A stretch of DNA of 64,000 nucleotides from Candidatus Saccharimonadota bacterium (GCA_017406985.1 JAFQXL010000004.1:247708-311707), one strand, 5' to 3'. Shown: positions 18,412 through 26,753, counted from the stretch's first letter. Notes: generated from the sequence alone by a model not told the origin. Translations and numbers: made by a program.

Positions 18412-19457
18412 TAGTCATTACTCCTTTCCGCGAGACCAATCGCTACCGCGAATTCAGACGCGACCGGAAGAAGCGCTTGTTGTTGTTCCGGAGTAACACG
18501 GACATATTGCCAAGGGTTACCCTGAATTGTCGGGATATTGGTCTTAACTTCCATATATTCAGCAATAAACGGGATAACACCGGCGAAACCGGAAAGGATA
18601 ATTCCACCGACCGAAGCACCAACATATTTTGTCTGGAAGAAGCGAACGGATTTCGTCATTTCCATCGCGAAAGTCTCAAGCGAACTATCGAGCGCCTTAA
18701 AGACTTGTCCGTCGAGTTTATCTTGAGCGAGACCGAATTTAAGGATAAATTGTTTCGCCTGATCTTGACGAACAGAGAGAGTATCGGCGACAGTTTCGAC
18801 GAAGTGATTTAAGCCACCCGGAATCGAGCGAACGAGACGCGGAGCGCCTTGATAAACGACGACAAGGTCGGTCGATTTTTCGCCGAGGTCGATCAACATT
18901 CTCGCATCCGCCATTCCGACCGGAGCGAGCGCGCGAGTCATCGCGATTGGCTCAGGCTCTTGGGCAATAACGTTAAGACCAAGAGATTCAATATCTTCCA
19001 TTCTCTCTTCGGCATAATCTTTAGCGGTCGAAGAAATAAGGATTTCAGCTTTCAGAGGATCGTTCGGAGAGACACCGAGGACTGCGAAGTCGACTTTAGC
19101 GTCGTCAACCGCCATCGGGATATATTGGTCAGCCTCATATCTAATCGTTTTTCCAACTTCCTTTAAAGGGGCGTTCGGAACTTCGACAATCGAGGTATAA
19201 GTTTTTCTAGCCGGAAGACCAAGCGCGACGTTTTTCGTTCTAATTCCCGCCTGTTCCTTTGCGCCGAGAATCGTTTCGGCAAGTTTACGTTTTCCAACAA
19301 CAGAATTGTCCAGAGCGATTTTCGGGTCAATCGGAACATAAGCATATTTTTCAAGCGCCCAACCCCTTTCCGCATCACCAGAAAGTTGAATTAAGCGGAT
19401 TGAATTTGTTCCTATATCTAGTGCGAAGAAGTCGCCCACTCCATGTAATAGACTCAT
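18411..19457 (-). CDS. pilM: Type IV pilus assembly protein PilM
   Basis: 348 residues, actin-like (FtsA fold). Nucleotide-binding signatures are FALDIGTNSIRLIQL at the start, MLIDLGEKSTDLVVVYQG in the middle and GGIILSGFAGVIPFI near the end. It binds the PilN tail and forms the cytoplasmic ring. First gene of the operon, with a strong promoter whose -10 box ends 10 nt before the ATG, so translation starts almost at the mRNA end. Confidence 0.93.
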   Translation of the reverse strand: MSLLHGVGDFFALDIGTNSIRLIQLSGDAERGWALEKYAYVPIDPKIALDNSVVGKRKLAETILGAKEQAGIRTKNVALGLPARKTYTSIVEVPNAPLKEVGKTIRYEADQYIPMAVDDAKVDFAVLGVSPNDPLKAEILISSTAKDYAEERMEDIESLGLNVIAQEPEPIAMTRALAPVGMADARMLIDLGEKSTDLVVVYQGAPRLVRSIPGGLNHFVETVADTLSVRQDQAKQFILKFGLAQDKLDGQVFKALDSSLETFAMEMTKSVRFFQTKYVGASVGGIILSGFAGVIPFIAEYMEVKTNIPTIQGNPWQYVRVTPEQQQALLPVASEFAVAIGLAERSND

Positions 19458-19467
19458 ATATGTTTAA

Positions 19468-19497
19468 ATTATAGCATAAGCGTCTTGTAAAAAGCAA
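19468..19497 (-). promoter_or_regulatory. Promoter of the pilus operon
   Basis: -35 TTGCTT (19492-19497), an 18-bp spacer ending in CGCTTATGC, -10 TATAAT (19468-19473). The CCTTGC...GCTTATGnTATAnT arrangement recurs at 59052-59081 and 63285-63314. Confidence 0.6.
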
Positions 19498-19526
19498 GGT
19501 ATTTTTAGACTATTCTGTCCAAAATT

Positions 19527-20465
19527 TTATAAGATTTTTATCGATTTTTCGGATTTTTTAATAATGATTTCTTGGACGTGTTTTAGCTTCTTATATTCGC
19601 CCTCTGCTTGAATTTCGACGTTCGCACCGTTCGGGAAAATTATTGTGTCTTTAGTCGAAATATTAGCCGGGACACGTTTTAAAATACTTTTCGCCATAAA
19701 AGTCGCGAGTCTCGGAAAACTCGTAAGCTTCTTTGTCGTCGAGAGGAAGTTAGTTTTATCTTCATAAAACTTCCCGCCTTTCATCATCTTCGCGACAGAA
19801 ATACCGTTTACGGCGAGATAATCCGAAATGTCTTTAGTTTCGTCCGGCTCTAAAGTTTTTTCACTCGAAATAAACTTAAACTTCGGGATAAAGTTTTTAC
19901 GTTTATTCTTAAAATACCAGTTCGCAAGAGTTTTAATCGAGAAGAAAATCCCTTTATTCCCTTTCCTGAGTTTCTTTCGAGTTTTTTCAGTATCAAAGAT
20001 TTCGGTCGATTCAGCAAACATTCCAATCGTAAAATAGCAAGCGGCATAGCGATAATGTTTTCCGTCGATAATCGCCTCTAGCGGATAGATTTCTTTTCCG
20101 CTCGCCTGTTCAATTGTCCTCGGGAGGTCATTAAAATTTCCGAACGGAAGCGCATAAAATCTAACGTCTTTTTTCGAAAGTAGGGCGCCGTTTAAACCGA
20201 TAGTTGAAGTTCCATCTCCACCAGCGGTTAAAACAATATCGCCGTCTTGGAGAAGTTTCGAAAGTTTTTCCGCGTTATCGTCGACGTCGGTCGGCCTTAC
20301 TTCATATTTTCCGGTAATAATTCCAGGGATTTTTCGAAGAGGTTCTAAAACTTCAGTTTTTACTCGGATAGCTTTAGACGAGCGCGGATTATAAACTAAA
20401 ATTACGCGACGAAAATTTTTAGTTTTTGCCGCTAAAATCTTATTCTCGATTTTGGAAAAGTCCAC
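19527..20465 (-). CDS. Diacylglycerol/lipid kinase catalytic-domain protein (YegS/DgkB-like)
   Basis: 312 residues. It has the DAGK catalytic core VILVYNPRSSKA near the start and GDIVLTAGGDGTSTIGLNGAL around residues 75-95, the nucleotide-binding glycine-rich loop, then LPFGNFNDLPR. It probably phosphorylates a lipid such as diacylglycerol or undecaprenol in the membrane. The specific substrate cannot be told. It stands alone between the pilus operon and the T4SS-type pilin gene, which ends 13 nt upstream of its ATG. Confidence 0.8.
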   Translation of the reverse strand: MDFSKIENKILAAKTKNFRRVILVYNPRSSKAIRVKTEVLEPLRKIPGIITGKYEVRPTDVDDNAEKLSKLLQDGDIVLTAGGDGTSTIGLNGALLSKKDVRFYALPFGNFNDLPRTIEQASGKEIYPLEAIIDGKHYRYAACYFTIGMFAESTEIFDTEKTRKKLRKGNKGIFFSIKTLANWYFKNKRKNFIPKFKFISSEKTLEPDETKDISDYLAVNGISVAKMMKGGKFYEDKTNFLSTTKKLTSFPRLATFMAKSILKRVPANISTKDTIIFPNGANVEIQAEGEYKKLKHVQEIIIKKSEKSIKIL

Positions 20466-20477
20466 GAGAAAGACTCC

Positions 20478-20816
20478 CTATGACGTAGTTCCGCCGTTTG
20501 CAAAGAGACCGCCAGGAAGAATAAATTGTAAGACTCCCCAGAAGAGCGCCCAGATCGCTAGTCCGATTATTACTTGAAGAATACGGTTTTTCGCTTTTGC
20601 GACCGCCGCCGAGTTATCGCGCGCAGTCATATATTGATAACCAGAGAGAATAATTCCGATAATCGCCGCCGCCGCAACACCAAAAGTCGCGATATTAAGC
20701 GCCATCGAAAGAAGCTCGAAGATAGCGGTTCCGTCGGTCGAATCGTCACAGTCGATTAACGCGGTATTAACCCCGCCACAACTTCTACTAAAGATTTTGA
20801 AGATAAGCTCATTCAT
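20478..20816 (-). CDS. T4SS_pilin / TrbC-VirB2-like small membrane protein
   Basis: 112 residues with two membrane segments (about 38-58 and 84-103). The linking loop GYQYMTARDNSAAVAKAKNRIL and IIGLAIWALFWG match the CPR-wide T4SS_pilin family. The N-terminal part carries two Cys (SCGGVN, DCDDS) outside the membrane. It is probably the filament subunit or a component of a CPR envelope-spanning apparatus; a VirB6-like protein is encoded at 59092. It lies between rpoD and the lipid kinase gene on the same strand. Confidence 0.72.
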   Translation of the reverse strand: MNELIFKIFSRSCGGVNTALIDCDDSTDGTAIFELLSMALNIATFGVAAAAIIGIILSGYQYMTARDNSAAVAKAKNRILQVIIGLAIWALFWGVLQFILPGGLFANGGTTS

Positions 20817-20831
20817 AATTTTATTTTAACA

Positions 20832-21794
20832 CTATCTTAGATATTCTTGAAGTTTTTTCGTATCCTTATTTTTACGAAGCTTCGAAAGCGCTTTCGCCTC
20901 AATCTGACGAATACGCTCGCGTGTTACGGAAAATTCAGCGCCGACTTCTTCGAGAGTATGCGGTTTTCCGCCACCAATTCCGAAGCGAAGCTTAATAATT
21001 TTCTGTTCACGGTCAGACAAAGTTGAGATAATATCGGCGAGTTGTTCCTTTAGCATCTGATTTGCGGCGGAATCTTCTGGAGAGATTCGGTCTTCGTCCT
21101 CGACGAAATCACCGAGAACAGAATCTTCGTCGTCGCCATCTTTACCGACACTCGCGTCAAGAGAAGCAATATCCTGTTTAATTCTCATAACATAGTCGAC
21201 TTTTTCGATATCCATGTCCATTTCTTTAGCGATTTCTTCAATAGTCGGCTCACGATTTAATTCAGCAGAAAGTTTTCTCGAAGCGCGTAAGACTTTATTG
21301 ATAGTTTCGACCATGTGAACCGGAATACGAATTGTTCGAGCCTGATCCGCGATTGCGCGCGTAATCGCTTGACGAATCCACCAAGTAGCATAAGTCGAGA
21401 ATTTAAAACCTTTCTCCGGATCGAACTTTTCGACCGCGCGGAGAAGCCCAGTATTTCCCTCTTGAATTAAGTCGAGAAAATCAAGCCCGCGACCAGAATA
21501 TCTCTTCGCGATAGAGACAACAAGACGCATATTCGCTTCAACCATCTTATCCTTAGCTTTTTTATTACCTTTAGCCGCTTTTTGAGCGAGGTCAAGCTCT
21601 TCTTCCGCCGTTAAAAGCGGGATTTTACCGATTTCGCGTAAATACATTTTGACGGAATCGTCAGCAAACTGGTCGACGTTATCGGCCGTAATTTCGAGAT
21701 CCTCGTCTGTTAACTCTTCTTCTGCCGAAAGGTCAGAAAAACTCGGGTCTTGAGTCTCGAAAGAGTTCAAAATATCTTCTTCACTTTTATCCAT
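20832..21794 (-). CDS. rpoD: Primary sigma factor RpoD (short form)
   Basis: 320 residues, lacking the large region 1.1/non-conserved block of proteobacterial sigma-70. Region 2 is clear ([32 protein letters not shown]), region 3 follows ([13 protein letters not shown]), and region 4 has [13 protein letters not shown] and the helix-turn-helix in [15 protein letters not shown]. This is the factor expected to read the TATAAT boxes seen across the window. Confidence 0.95.
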   Translation of the reverse strand: MDKSEEDILNSFETQDPSFSDLSAEEELTDEDLEITADNVDQFADDSVKMYLREIGKIPLLTAEEELDLAQKAAKGNKKAKDKMVEANMRLVVSIAKRYSGRGLDFLDLIQEGNTGLLRAVEKFDPEKGFKFSTYATWWIRQAITRAIADQARTIRIPVHMVETINKVLRASRKLSAELNREPTIEEIAKEMDMDIEKVDYVMRIKQDIASLDASVGKDGDDEDSVLGDFVEDEDRISPEDSAANQMLKEQLADIISTLSDREQKIIKLRFGIGGGKPHTLEEVGAEFSVTRERIRQIEAKALSKLRKNKDTKKLQEYLR

Positions 21795-21810
21795 TAAATA
21801 ACATTATATC

Positions 21811-22515
21811 CTATTGTTCGGTTTTCTTCAAGGCTTCTTCGATTTTAGCCTTAAATTCAGCTTTAAATTCTGATTCTTTCGCGGAAGAAACTTCGTATTT
21901 TTCTTGATTAATATAAATTAGAGGAGTTGCGGTTAGGTTTACGCGGACAGCGAGCGCGCGGTCGAAAGAAATTTTATCTTTAATCGCGGTAGATTTTAAA
22001 TCTTCAGAATATTTCGCGAGGTCGGCTTCGCCGTTTGAAGCTTCTTCAAGATAGCTCTTAAACATTTCGTCGCGAGTCGAGCCGGTCGCGTCATACCATT
22101 CATTTTGACTTGCGAAAAGAATAGTCGAATATTCGTCAAAATAGCCCTGAAGTCCGGCGGCAGTCGCAGCAGTCGCGGCGGCAGTTCCGTTTTGATGGTA
22201 GTTAATTACGTAAGTTCGAAAAACGAAAGCAACTTGATCTTTATATTCGCTAATTACTTCGTGGATATAAGGATAAGTCGTCGCACAAGCGGAACATTGA
22301 AAATCAGCATATTCAATAATACGGACTTTTGAGTCTTTATTTCCGACGACATGGTCCGCAATATTTCCGTTTAAACTATTTCCCTCGATAATATCCCATT
22401 CGTTATAATTAGCCATCTCGGCAGATTTCTTAGCACTGTTAAAAATAGCGAGACCGATTCCCCCGACAACTAACGCAACCAAAACGCCGATAATAATTTT
22501 TGTGGATTTCTTCAT
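21811..22515 (-). CDS. Membrane-anchored DsbA-family thiol oxidoreductase
   Basis: 234 residues from ATG 22513-22515, chosen because AGGAG lies 5 nt upstream; an in-frame ATG further up lies within the promoter region. N-terminal membrane anchor (KIIIGVLVALVVGGIGLAIF), then a thioredoxin fold with the active site FQCSACATTYP (CSAC) and the cis-Pro loop LTATPLIYINQ. Forms disulfides in secreted proteins, fitting the many cysteine-containing outer proteins here. It shares a divergent promoter region with the CBS gene. Confidence 0.85.
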   Translation of the reverse strand: MKKSTKIIIGVLVALVVGGIGLAIFNSAKKSAEMANYNEWDIIEGNSLNGNIADHVVGNKDSKVRIIEYADFQCSACATTYPYIHEVISEYKDQVAFVFRTYVINYHQNGTAAATAATAAGLQGYFDEYSTILFASQNEWYDATGSTRDEMFKSYLEEASNGEADLAKYSEDLKSTAIKDKISFDRALAVRVNLTATPLIYINQEKYEVSSAKESEFKAEFKAKIEEALKKTEQ

Positions 22516-22591
22516 TTTAACTCCTAGTTTGGTATAATTATTATATATATTATACATCAAAAAGTGCGAGTGGGCGGAAAATCGGAGGCGT

Positions 22592-23233
22592 ATGGAAAAA
22601 ATTAAATTACTTATCTCGAGACTAGCCGAGAAAGTTTGTTCTCTTAAAAAACCAAAAGAGGAGGTCGCGGAAGAGACAGAAATTCCAAAGATTTATCTTC
22701 CGGAAACAACTGAAGATTTAGTTTGGGTTTTAAAGAAACTTCCAGAAGAAGTTTTGTCTTCAGAAGACAGAGAAAAAATTATGGCGGCGATGACCTTTAA
22801 TACCCGAAAAGTCCGCGATATTATGCTCCCGAAAGAAAAAATTACGTTCGTTCATGTGAACGATTTTATGGGGCCTTTAACGCTCGATAAACTTTATAAA
22901 TCTGGTTTCTCGCATTTTCCAGTTCTCGACGTTAAAGGCGGAATCGCCGGAGTTTTACATACGTCGTCTCTTAATTCGCTTGAGGTTAAAGAAACCGACC
23001 GCGCGGCGAGCTACCTCGACAATAAAGTTTATTTTATGCGCGATAATTATACTTTGCTAGAGGCGATGGCGGCGGTTCTACGAACTAATTCATATTTCTT
23101 CATGATAGTAAATTCGGACGGGCAGGTCGTCGGGCTAATTACGTTTAAAATGATAATTGAAAAATTACTCGGAGAGATTCCGGAAGAAGATTTTAATGGC
23201 GACGAGGACGCGATGTTAGTTGCAAAAAGATAA
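22592..23233 (+). CDS. CorC/HlyC-like CBS-pair protein without membrane domain
   Basis: 213 residues. The CBS pair spans about residues 65-190 with KVRDIMLPKEKITFVHVND and VNSDGQVVGLITFKMIIE, the pattern of the cytoplasmic half of CorC/CNNM proteins. The DUF21 membrane domain and the CorC_HlyC C-terminal domain are absent, so it may be a stand-alone nucleotide-sensing regulator. A GGAGG site precedes the ATG. The next gene starts on its stop codon (TAATG). Confidence 0.72.
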   Translation: MEKIKLLISRLAEKVCSLKKPKEEVAEETEIPKIYLPETTEDLVWVLKKLPEEVLSSEDREKIMAAMTFNTRKVRDIMLPKEKITFVHVNDFMGPLTLDKLYKSGFSHFPVLDVKGGIAGVLHTSSLNSLEVKETDRAASYLDNKVYFMRDNYTLLEAMAAVLRTNSYFFMIVNSDGQVVGLITFKMIIEKLLGEIPEEDFNGDEDAMLVAKR

Positions 23234-23961
23234 TGAAAGAAAAAAATAAATACCGAAATCGAAAAATTATCGCAGGAGCGGTCGGCGTAGTAGCGATTTT
23301 ACTCGCGATCTTTCTAAATCCAGAAAGTTATAAAACAATTTATATCGATTTCGGCGGGAGTTCAGAAGTTAAAGCGTCCGAAAATAACTCTGATGCGCCG
23401 CTCGCGTCCGAAATTCTAGAAAAGTTAGAAGTAAAAGGGCGAGCGCCAAAAACGGGATATGCGCGAACGGAGTTTTATGATTCTTGGCCTTCAGAAAACG
23501 GTTGTAATCTTAGACAAAGGATTTTAAAACGGGATTTTGGCGAGACGGCGGTTTTAGCTTCGGATAATTGTACGGTTATTTCGGGAAGTTTATATGAACC
23601 TTATACGGGACAAGAAATGACTTTTACAGAGAAAACGCAAATCTCGAAAGGCTTACAAATCGACCATATTGTCGCGTTATCCGACGCTTGGCAGAAGGGG
23701 GCGCAATATAAGACCGCCGAGGAGAGATTTGCGCTCGCGACCGATACTTTAAATTTAATCGCGGTAGATTCAAGCGCGAATCAACAAAAGTCGGATGGAG
23801 ACGCGGCGACTTGGCTTCCGAAAAATAAAAGTTTTCGTTGTCAGTATGTTGCGAGACAAGTTTCGGTAAAATATAAATATGGGCTTTGGGTAACGAGTGC
23901 GGAAAAAGATGCGATTTCGCGCGTTTTATCGGACTGCCCGAATGAAAAAGCAACTATATAA
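23233..23961 (+). CDS. Secreted/membrane-anchored HNH nuclease (DUF1524-like)
   Basis: 242 residues: an N-terminal membrane segment (about 11-27), a linker, and an outer HNH domain (about 60-240). Core motif LQIDHIVALSDAWQKGA, followed by LNLIAVDSSANQQKSDGDAATWLP, as in DUF1524/GmrSD-type HNH nucleases; Cys at about 90, 110 and 199 may form disulfides. Probably degrades external DNA or RNA. CPR cells lack nucleotide synthesis, so scavenging is a reasonable role (inference). Coupled to the CBS gene by a 1-nt overlap. Confidence 0.78.
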   Translation: MKEKNKYRNRKIIAGAVGVVAILLAIFLNPESYKTIYIDFGGSSEVKASENNSDAPLASEILEKLEVKGRAPKTGYARTEFYDSWPSENGCNLRQRILKRDFGETAVLASDNCTVISGSLYEPYTGQEMTFTEKTQISKGLQIDHIVALSDAWQKGAQYKTAEERFALATDTLNLIAVDSSANQQKSDGDAATWLPKNKSFRCQYVARQVSVKYKYGLWVTSAEKDAISRVLSDCPNEKATI

Positions 23962-23982
23962 ACTGGAGTGAAAGGTACTTTT

Positions 23983-24789
23983 TTATTTATTTGAATGGAT
24001 TTCAATTTGCGGATACGGGATTTTAATACGGTTTCTCTTGAATTCTTTATAAACTTCTTTTCTAATCGCACGCTGAACCGCGAAATGTTTATAAGACTTA
24101 CACGGACATTGAACTCGATATTTAATTCCCGATTCTTCGAGGCCAGTAACTGGGAAAAATTTAATTTCGCCAGTCATTTGTTCCATTGTTCCGTCGAGAT
24201 TCTTTTTAACATTTTCAAGCGCTTTTTCGACTTTCTCCGGATCGTCTTCATAGCTAGCAAAAACATCGACGAGCGCAAGCGTATCGAACTTTGAATAGTT
24301 AATTAACTCGTCCATATTACGGTTAGAGATAATTTTAACTTTTCCGCGGAAGTTTTTAATTCTGGTTGTTTTAAGACCGACCGAAACGACGCGTCCCTTA
24401 AACCCGTCGACTTCGATTAAATCCCCGACTTCATATTGTCCTTCGGTAATAATCGAGATTCCGGCGATAATATCTTTCGCGAGGTCTTGAAACGCGAGGC
24501 CTAAAACCGCGCCAGCAATTCCGATTCCGGCGAGGAGACTCGAAATATCGACTCCAAAATTCGCGAGACTAGCCAAGAGAACGCCGATAACCATAATATA
24601 TTTAATTATGCTCATGATCATCGCTTTAACGGTAATAATCCGCTGGAGCTGTTTTGCGATTAGTTTTTCTTTATGACGGTCAAAAATAAGCGCAACAAAT
24701 CGGCTTAAAATAAAATAAATTACGAGCGCAATCGCGATATAAATTAGCGGGTTTATATATTGTCTAAAAGTAAAAATCGTAAAATCCAT
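23983..24789 (-). CDS. mscS: Small-conductance mechanosensitive channel MscS
   Basis: 268 residues. Three membrane segments; the pore helix region is DISSLLAGIGIAGAVLGLAFQDLAKD, followed by the beta domain (YEVGDLIEVDGFKGRVVSVGLKTTRI) and an alpha/beta C-terminal domain. Opens under membrane tension to release solutes. AAAGGAG precedes the ATG, 9 nt after ychF ends, so the two form an operon. The window also has mscL. Confidence 0.9.
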   Translation of the reverse strand: MDFTIFTFRQYINPLIYIAIALVIYFILSRFVALIFDRHKEKLIAKQLQRIITVKAMIMSIIKYIMVIGVLLASLANFGVDISSLLAGIGIAGAVLGLAFQDLAKDIIAGISIITEGQYEVGDLIEVDGFKGRVVSVGLKTTRIKNFRGKVKIISNRNMDELINYSKFDTLALVDVFASYEDDPEKVEKALENVKKNLDGTMEQMTGEIKFFPVTGLEESGIKYRVQCPCKSYKHFAVQRAIRKEVYKEFKRNRIKIPYPQIEIHSNK

Positions 24790-24798
24790 TTTGCTCCT

Positions 24799-25794
24799 TT
24801 ATTTTGAAACATTAAACTTAAATTCGACGACGTCGCCCTCTTCCATAACATAAGTCTTTCCTTCTGTACGGAGCTTTCCGGCGGCTTTAACATTTTGTTC
24901 AGAGCCGAGTTCAACTAAATCATGATATTTCATAACTTCCGCCGCGATAAACCCGCGTTCAAAATCGGTGTGGATTGTTCCGGCGGCTTCGGGAGCGGTT
25001 GCGCCCTTTTTAATTGTCCAGGCGCGAACTTCTTTCTTCCCGGCAGTAAGGAAGCTCTGGAGACCGAGCGTTCTATAAGCGGATTTGATTAGTTCGCCTA
25101 AGGCGTCGTCTTTTACGCCGTAGCTTTCGAGAAATTCTTTTCTCTCGGTTCGGTTCATATCCGACATTTCTTCTTCAAGCTTTGCATTAACAAAAATTGC
25201 TTCGTTCGGCGCGACCATTTCTCTTAACTTCGATTTTAAATCTTCGTCGGTTAGTCCGTTCTCGTCAACATTAAACATATAGATAACTGGTTTGTCGGTT
25301 AAGAACGGAATAAGCTCGTCGTTTGGATCTTTTTTGCGCTTTGCTTCGATTTTTGCTTTCGTTTCATCGTCAGCAAGCTGGAGTTCTAAGTTAATAATGT
25401 CGATATCGTCTTTAGCCTGTTTTAGAATATCTTCTTCGATTTTATTATCGGCGCGGACAATATCATTATTCACGAAAGCTCGGACAACATGACAAATCGC
25501 CTGACACTCGCGGATATGCGCGAGGAATTTATTACCGAGACCTTCGCCTTTACTCGCGCCCGCAACTAGCCCCGCAATATCGACGAATTCGACCGTCGCC
25601 GGAACGACTTTTTCAGTTTCATACATTTTTGCGAGAACGTCAAGACGGTCGTCCGGAACCGGAACGATTCCAACGTTCGGCTCAATCGTCGCAAAAGGAT
25701 AATTCGCGGCAAGCGCACCGGCGTTCGTCAAAGCATTAAAAAGTGTACTCTTTCCTACATTTGGTAATCCGACAATGCCGATTCGAAGATTAAT
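24799..25794 (-). CDS. ychF: Ribosome-associated GTPase/ATPase YchF (OLA1 family), probable ATT start codon
   Basis: 331 residues. The P-loop GIVGLPNVGKSTLFNALTNAG is immediately upstream of the first ATG in frame (25729-25731), so that ATG cannot be the start. Reading back, the frame gives (ATT)NLRIGIVGLP, aligning with the family's M-x-L-K-I-GIVGLP; a stop lies 10 codons before the ATT and no ATG, GTG or TTG lies between that stop and the P-loop. AAAGGA precedes the ATT. The C-terminal TGS-like domain is intact (FERGFIAAEVMKYHDL). A TATAAT box lies at 25824-25829. Confidence 0.88.
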   Translation of the reverse strand: MNLRIGIVGLPNVGKSTLFNALTNAGALAANYPFATIEPNVGIVPVPDDRLDVLAKMYETEKVVPATVEFVDIAGLVAGASKGEGLGNKFLAHIRECQAICHVVRAFVNNDIVRADNKIEEDILKQAKDDIDIINLELQLADDETKAKIEAKRKKDPNDELIPFLTDKPVIYMFNVDENGLTDEDLKSKLREMVAPNEAIFVNAKLEEEMSDMNRTERKEFLESYGVKDDALGELIKSAYRTLGLQSFLTAGKKEVRAWTIKKGATAPEAAGTIHTDFERGFIAAEVMKYHDLVELGSEQNVKAAGKLRTEGKTYVMEEGDVVEFKFNVSK

Positions 25795-25823
25795 TTCATT
25801 CCTTTCGTTAACTCTTATCTGTT

Positions 25824-25829
25824 ATTATA
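25824..25829 (-). promoter_or_regulatory. -10 box of the ychF-mscS operon
   Basis: TATAAT in ATGGTATAATAACAG on the minus strand, 29 nt upstream of the proposed ATT start, leaving room for the AAAGGA ribosome-binding site. Confidence 0.5.
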
Positions 25830-25872
25830 CCATATTTTAGTATATAATATCAAATCCGAGATTTTTTAGAAA

Positions 25873-25923
25873 AACGCTATATTTAGCGTTAAAAAGTATT
25901 GACAAACGCTATATGTAGCGTTT
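25873..25923. promoter_or_regulatory. Tandem NrdR boxes
   Basis: Two near-perfect palindromes: AACGCTATATTTAGCGTT (25873-25890) and AAACGCTATATGTAGCGTTT (25904-25923). Their cores CTATATTTAG and CTATATGTAG fit the NrdR box consensus CwAtATaTwG. The centres are 32 bp apart, the usual NrdR spacing of three helical turns. The second box lies between the -35 and -10, so binding should block transcription. Confidence 0.85.
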
Positions 25924-25928
25924 ATAAT
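25899..25928 (+). promoter_or_regulatory. Consensus promoter of the NrdR-controlled gene
   Basis: TTGACA (25899-25904), an 18-bp spacer, TATAAT (25923-25928). One of only two consensus -35 elements noticed in the window, as expected for a strong promoter held down by a repressor. Confidence 0.8.
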
Positions 25929-25971
25929 CATAAGCAGAATAACTTAAGATTTTAATAAAAGGGTGCTAAAA

Positions 25972-26421
25972 ATGAAAAATATTATCTATAAAAGCCAAGC
26001 TGATATAACTAAATTCGACTTTGCGCGTTTCTCGAAATCGTTAAATAAATATGTAAAAATTCCAGAAGCCGAAATTAAAGAAGCTTTAAAATCGGTCGAT
26101 AAATATGAGAATATGCACGTAAGCGTTCTTGTCGAGCTCGGAGTTTCTTTGATTTTAAAGTTTGGCGACGAGAAAAAGGCCGAAGCTTATTTTAATGAAC
26201 ATACAGAATATTTTATGAACGACCGCTTCGAGCGTCTCCGCCGAATTACGGGTTATCTTGTCGGGACGCTAGACCGTTGGAATGACGGAAAGAAGGCGGA
26301 AGAGCGCGAGCGCGTTAAGCATTCAGTTAACTCTTGTGTCGACGACCTTGTCCGCCAAGCAAAATTACAAGACCAAGCTCTAGCGCATAATATCGCTTAC
26401 GTCGGACATACAAACGCTTAA
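25972..26421 (+). CDS. Stand-alone glycyl-radical-like domain protein related to the class III ribonucleotide reductase C-terminus
   Basis: 149 residues from ATG 25972 (AAAGGG upstream; a GTG 9 nt earlier overlaps that site). Residues 90-117 read RRITGYL...NDGKKAEERERVKH and align with the NrdD radical loop RRVCGYL...NAGKQEEVKRRVKH of E. coli, with Gly94 at the radical glycine position. The catalytic barrel and the zinc cysteines of NrdD are absent. Residues 1-80 could be a degenerate ATP-cone (weak). Control by NrdR boxes supports a link to ribonucleotide reduction. It could be a split NrdD tail or a spare radical subunit like GrcA. Confidence 0.7.
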   Translation: MKNIIYKSQADITKFDFARFSKSLNKYVKIPEAEIKEALKSVDKYENMHVSVLVELGVSLILKFGDEKKAEAYFNEHTEYFMNDRFERLRRITGYLVGTLDRWNDGKKAEERERVKHSVNSCVDDLVRQAKLQDQALAHNIAYVGHTNA

Positions 26422-26747
26422 GCGACAGAGTCGCTAGCGTCGATAACTTGAATTTTTCGAGTGTTACTGTTTATTTTCTTCACATTAACAAGCTTCGATT
26501 TATTAAGGTTGTCGCCACTAAAATTCGGCGCAATATCAGAGATAACGTTTTTAGGCTTGAGCCTTCTCGTTTCAGTTTTTATCTTTTTACCGGAGAGAAT
26601 ATCAGTATCCCAGTCGATTTCGTCTTCATTATCCCACCAGTTATTTTCTTGAGCCTCAAAATCACTCCAACTTTCCCCTCTGTTTAAAGCGTTCCAAACA
26701 TCATCAGAACTAGCACTGGAGTCAACACTCACCTCCACTCTATTCAT
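26418..26747 (-). CDS. Small acidic hypothetical protein
   Basis: 109 residues, not recognised. The first half is acidic and Trp-rich (WSDFEAQENNWWDNEDEIDWD); the second half is basic and Asn/Lys-rich. No membrane segment or cysteine. It is convergent with the NrdR-regulated gene, overlapping it by 4 nt at the stops. The clear TATGTTATAAT box ending 6 nt before the ATG supports it as a real, leaderless gene. Confidence 0.55.
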   Translation of the reverse strand: MNRVEVSVDSSASSDDVWNALNRGESWSDFEAQENNWWDNEDEIDWDTDILSGKKIKTETRRLKPKNVISDIAPNFSGDNLNKSKLVNVKKINSNTRKIQVIDASDSVA

Positions 26748-26753
26748 TGTTCC

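Noticed and set aside
22536-22560. In-frame upstream ATGs giving a longer DsbA-like protein
   Set aside because: They lie in the AT-rich promoter region; the ATG at 22515 has AGGAG and directly precedes the membrane anchor.
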